Assembly (NCBI GenBank): GCA_037975125.1
Contig: CM075858.1
Coordinates: 65,386,140-65,450,139, forward strand
DNA length: 64,000 bases
Direction of reading: 5' to 3'
Origin: Latrodectus hesperus
Lineage: Eukaryota; Arthropoda; Arachnida; Araneae; Theridiidae
Shown: positions 62,241 through 64,000 of the stretch, piece by piece
Numbering within the stretch: the first letter of the stretch is position 1
Layout: each line of letters begins with the position of its first letter
Program-made: the position numbers and the translations under genes
The notes under the pieces: model-generated
What the model was told of the DNA's origin: nothing
The model's database searches: none
Seen by the model: only the letters and a program-made list of their open reading frames with translations

Positions 62241-64000
62241 AATGGTAAGAAAGATCCGGTTGAGTAATTGTGAACAGGGTGATTTCAGACGATTTCTGCT
62301 AAGGTTCTCACTTTCGTTTATTTTATCGCTTGTTATTTATCATGAATATTCTATGAAAACATAAATTTCATAAGTATTTTTATTATAAATTAAAGATAAG
62401 AAGAAAGATAATTTTAGAGATTAATGTTGCATAAACTTTTAAACTTCTATAGAATATTTTTATGGAAGTTTTCAAATTTCATAATGAAAAGCAATTTTAG
62501 AATTAATAATAAACATATAGAAATAGCAATATATAAGTTTTGATATTCCTTCTACCTGAAATAATTAACTTAATATCTAAATATAAATTATATCTTTATT
62601 AGCAAAATGGAGAATAATTTATATGGTACAAAACATTACAAAAATTTTGATCAAAATCAATGTTTCATGAGATTTGTCATATGGTACCTTGATTTGCTTC
62701 CTTGAAGTTATTAATGGAGCTAATTATTAGAAACTATAGCTTCTTTTCTAATATCATCCGTTGATTAAAGTCAATCACTTAATTTTCACAGTGAGTTCAA
62801 TTAAAATATAAAACCTTTCCCCTTTTTTAAAAAAAGGTTGCTATTACGTTATGTTAATTGTAAAATAATTGAAGAGTACATCGAAATGAATATATGAATT
62901 TGAAGATATACTTCTAAAAATGTCAGGTTTTATGATATCACATTCATCCACTGTGAAAAATAAAACTTTGGACAAAAATTCAAAGGTTATAGAAAAATTT
63001 TAGAAAAACTAAGAAATGCTTCATCATTAATTATTGAAGTATTATTAAATCATTGAAAATCCATAAATAATTTAAGCCTTCACATTAAAAATTAAGAGCA
63101 ATATTTTTAATTTATTGTTTAAATTAATCTAGTTTTTTTGTATTAAATGTTCTGCATTATATATTTCTTTTCCTATTGCTATGGGATAAATTAAATTCAA
63201 TTGCTATAATACTATGAAGTATTATAAGAAAAATTTTTCCAATGAACGTTTCGATTAAATTTGCTATTTTAGAAAGAATGGTGCAATATTTATATTTTAG
63301 CATGTAGACGTAAATTTTGAATTAAATAGTGCAAAATTATGTACTAGATTTAATTATCCAATTGTACTATTTTTATTTTAATTATGAATGGATCAATTGT
63401 AGATTTCTGTAAAATGGTACAAATTTCAAATATTTTACAATGATTATTGAAAACCTTGTTACATTTAACAGTGAAAATTGAAAATATTGCTTAGAAACAA
63501 GCATAATTAAGATGCATTTACAGACATCTGAAATAAAAATGAAACATATAAATATTTCAATGAAATATAAACGTGCAAAATCCTACGATTATTATATTTC
63601 TGAAGTTAGAAAATATTCCTTTAGTTTCCTGACATAAAAATAATAAGATTGTCATTGCTCAAAACATATTGTGACAATAAATCCGGATTATCTCGAGCTA
63701 GCAAAAAAAGCTGTTACTTTTAATTATCTTTATTATTCTTATAAATATTTCGTAGAAAAACACAAAGGGCGAGCTTATAATAACATATATAAAAAACCAT
63801 ATAAATATGTACACCCAATTATTCATATTGTTTTTAATTTACAAAAGAATCACTTGGTTTTAAAATCAAATTATACTGTTATAACAACTACCCTCAAAAA
63901 TGAATAGTATTTTCTTCTATTGTTTAAACGTATCTTTCCTTTTGTCAACGACAAATTATTTCAAGCTAACAAGAAAGCTGTTAATTGAAAATATTTCGTA
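62241..64000. other. AT-rich gene-free stretch to the window end
   Basis: AT-rich. CAGGTTTTATGATATC at 62924-62939 is an exact repeat of 19978-19993, perhaps a trace of a dispersed repeat. A 78-codon ORF near 63671 is AT-driven with no domain. Confidence 0.5.

Overview
This window looks like AT-rich, gene-poor eukaryotic DNA, most probably from a chelicerate and best fitted by an araneoid spider. The reasons are very low GC with long A/T runs, at least seven tRNA-derived SINE copies from several families, long TA microsatellites, decayed LINE RNase H tails of the kind abundant in spider genomes, and one coding exon bounded by canonical GT-AG splice sites. Nothing bacterial is present. The species assignment is an inference, because no database search could be run.

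Only one protein-coding exon can be supported. It lies at 51402-51504 on the + strand, is 103 nt long, and encodes the Cys-rich N-terminal motif of basonuclin (BNC1/BNC2 family, developmental zinc-finger transcription factors). A pyrimidine-containing tract and AG precede it and a perfect GTAAGT follows. No flanking basonuclin exon is recognisable in the remaining ~63.9 kb, so most of the window is probably intron or 5' regulatory territory of this gene.

The non-coding DNA has three layers. (1) About 23 islands of 300-1200 bp with higher GC and high sequence complexity recur every 1-5 kb (examples at 1.87-2.9, 6.4-6.83, 13.5-14.7, 15.96-16.66, 23.25-23.99, 43.04-43.4, 49.7-50.24, 54.5-55.05 and 57.06-58.27 kb). 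They lack a credible coding signal but hold clusters of transcription-factor-like words (TAATTA, TAATCC, POU octamers, CACCT pairs, AACCGCA, a MEF2-type site), so they are candidate enhancers of the basonuclin gene. (2) The very AT-rich sequence between them often contains degenerate long-period tandem duplications (periods ~115, ~190, ~230, ~285 and ~430 bp), and these arrays mostly lie next to an island or the exon. (3) Mobile-element debris is scattered throughout: SINEs at 3.5, 8.1, 9.8, 11.2, 21.5, 28.9, 29.9, 56.0 and 58.9 kb, three with clear target-site duplications; a nested insertion at 30.06-30.28 kb; two LINE RNase H tail relics at 27.25 and 36.0 kb; and an unidentified repeat at 37.5-38.1 kb.

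The picture is of a developmental transcription-factor locus with huge introns. Island limits were judged by eye and are accurate to a few tens of bases at best; conservation with other species was not tested.
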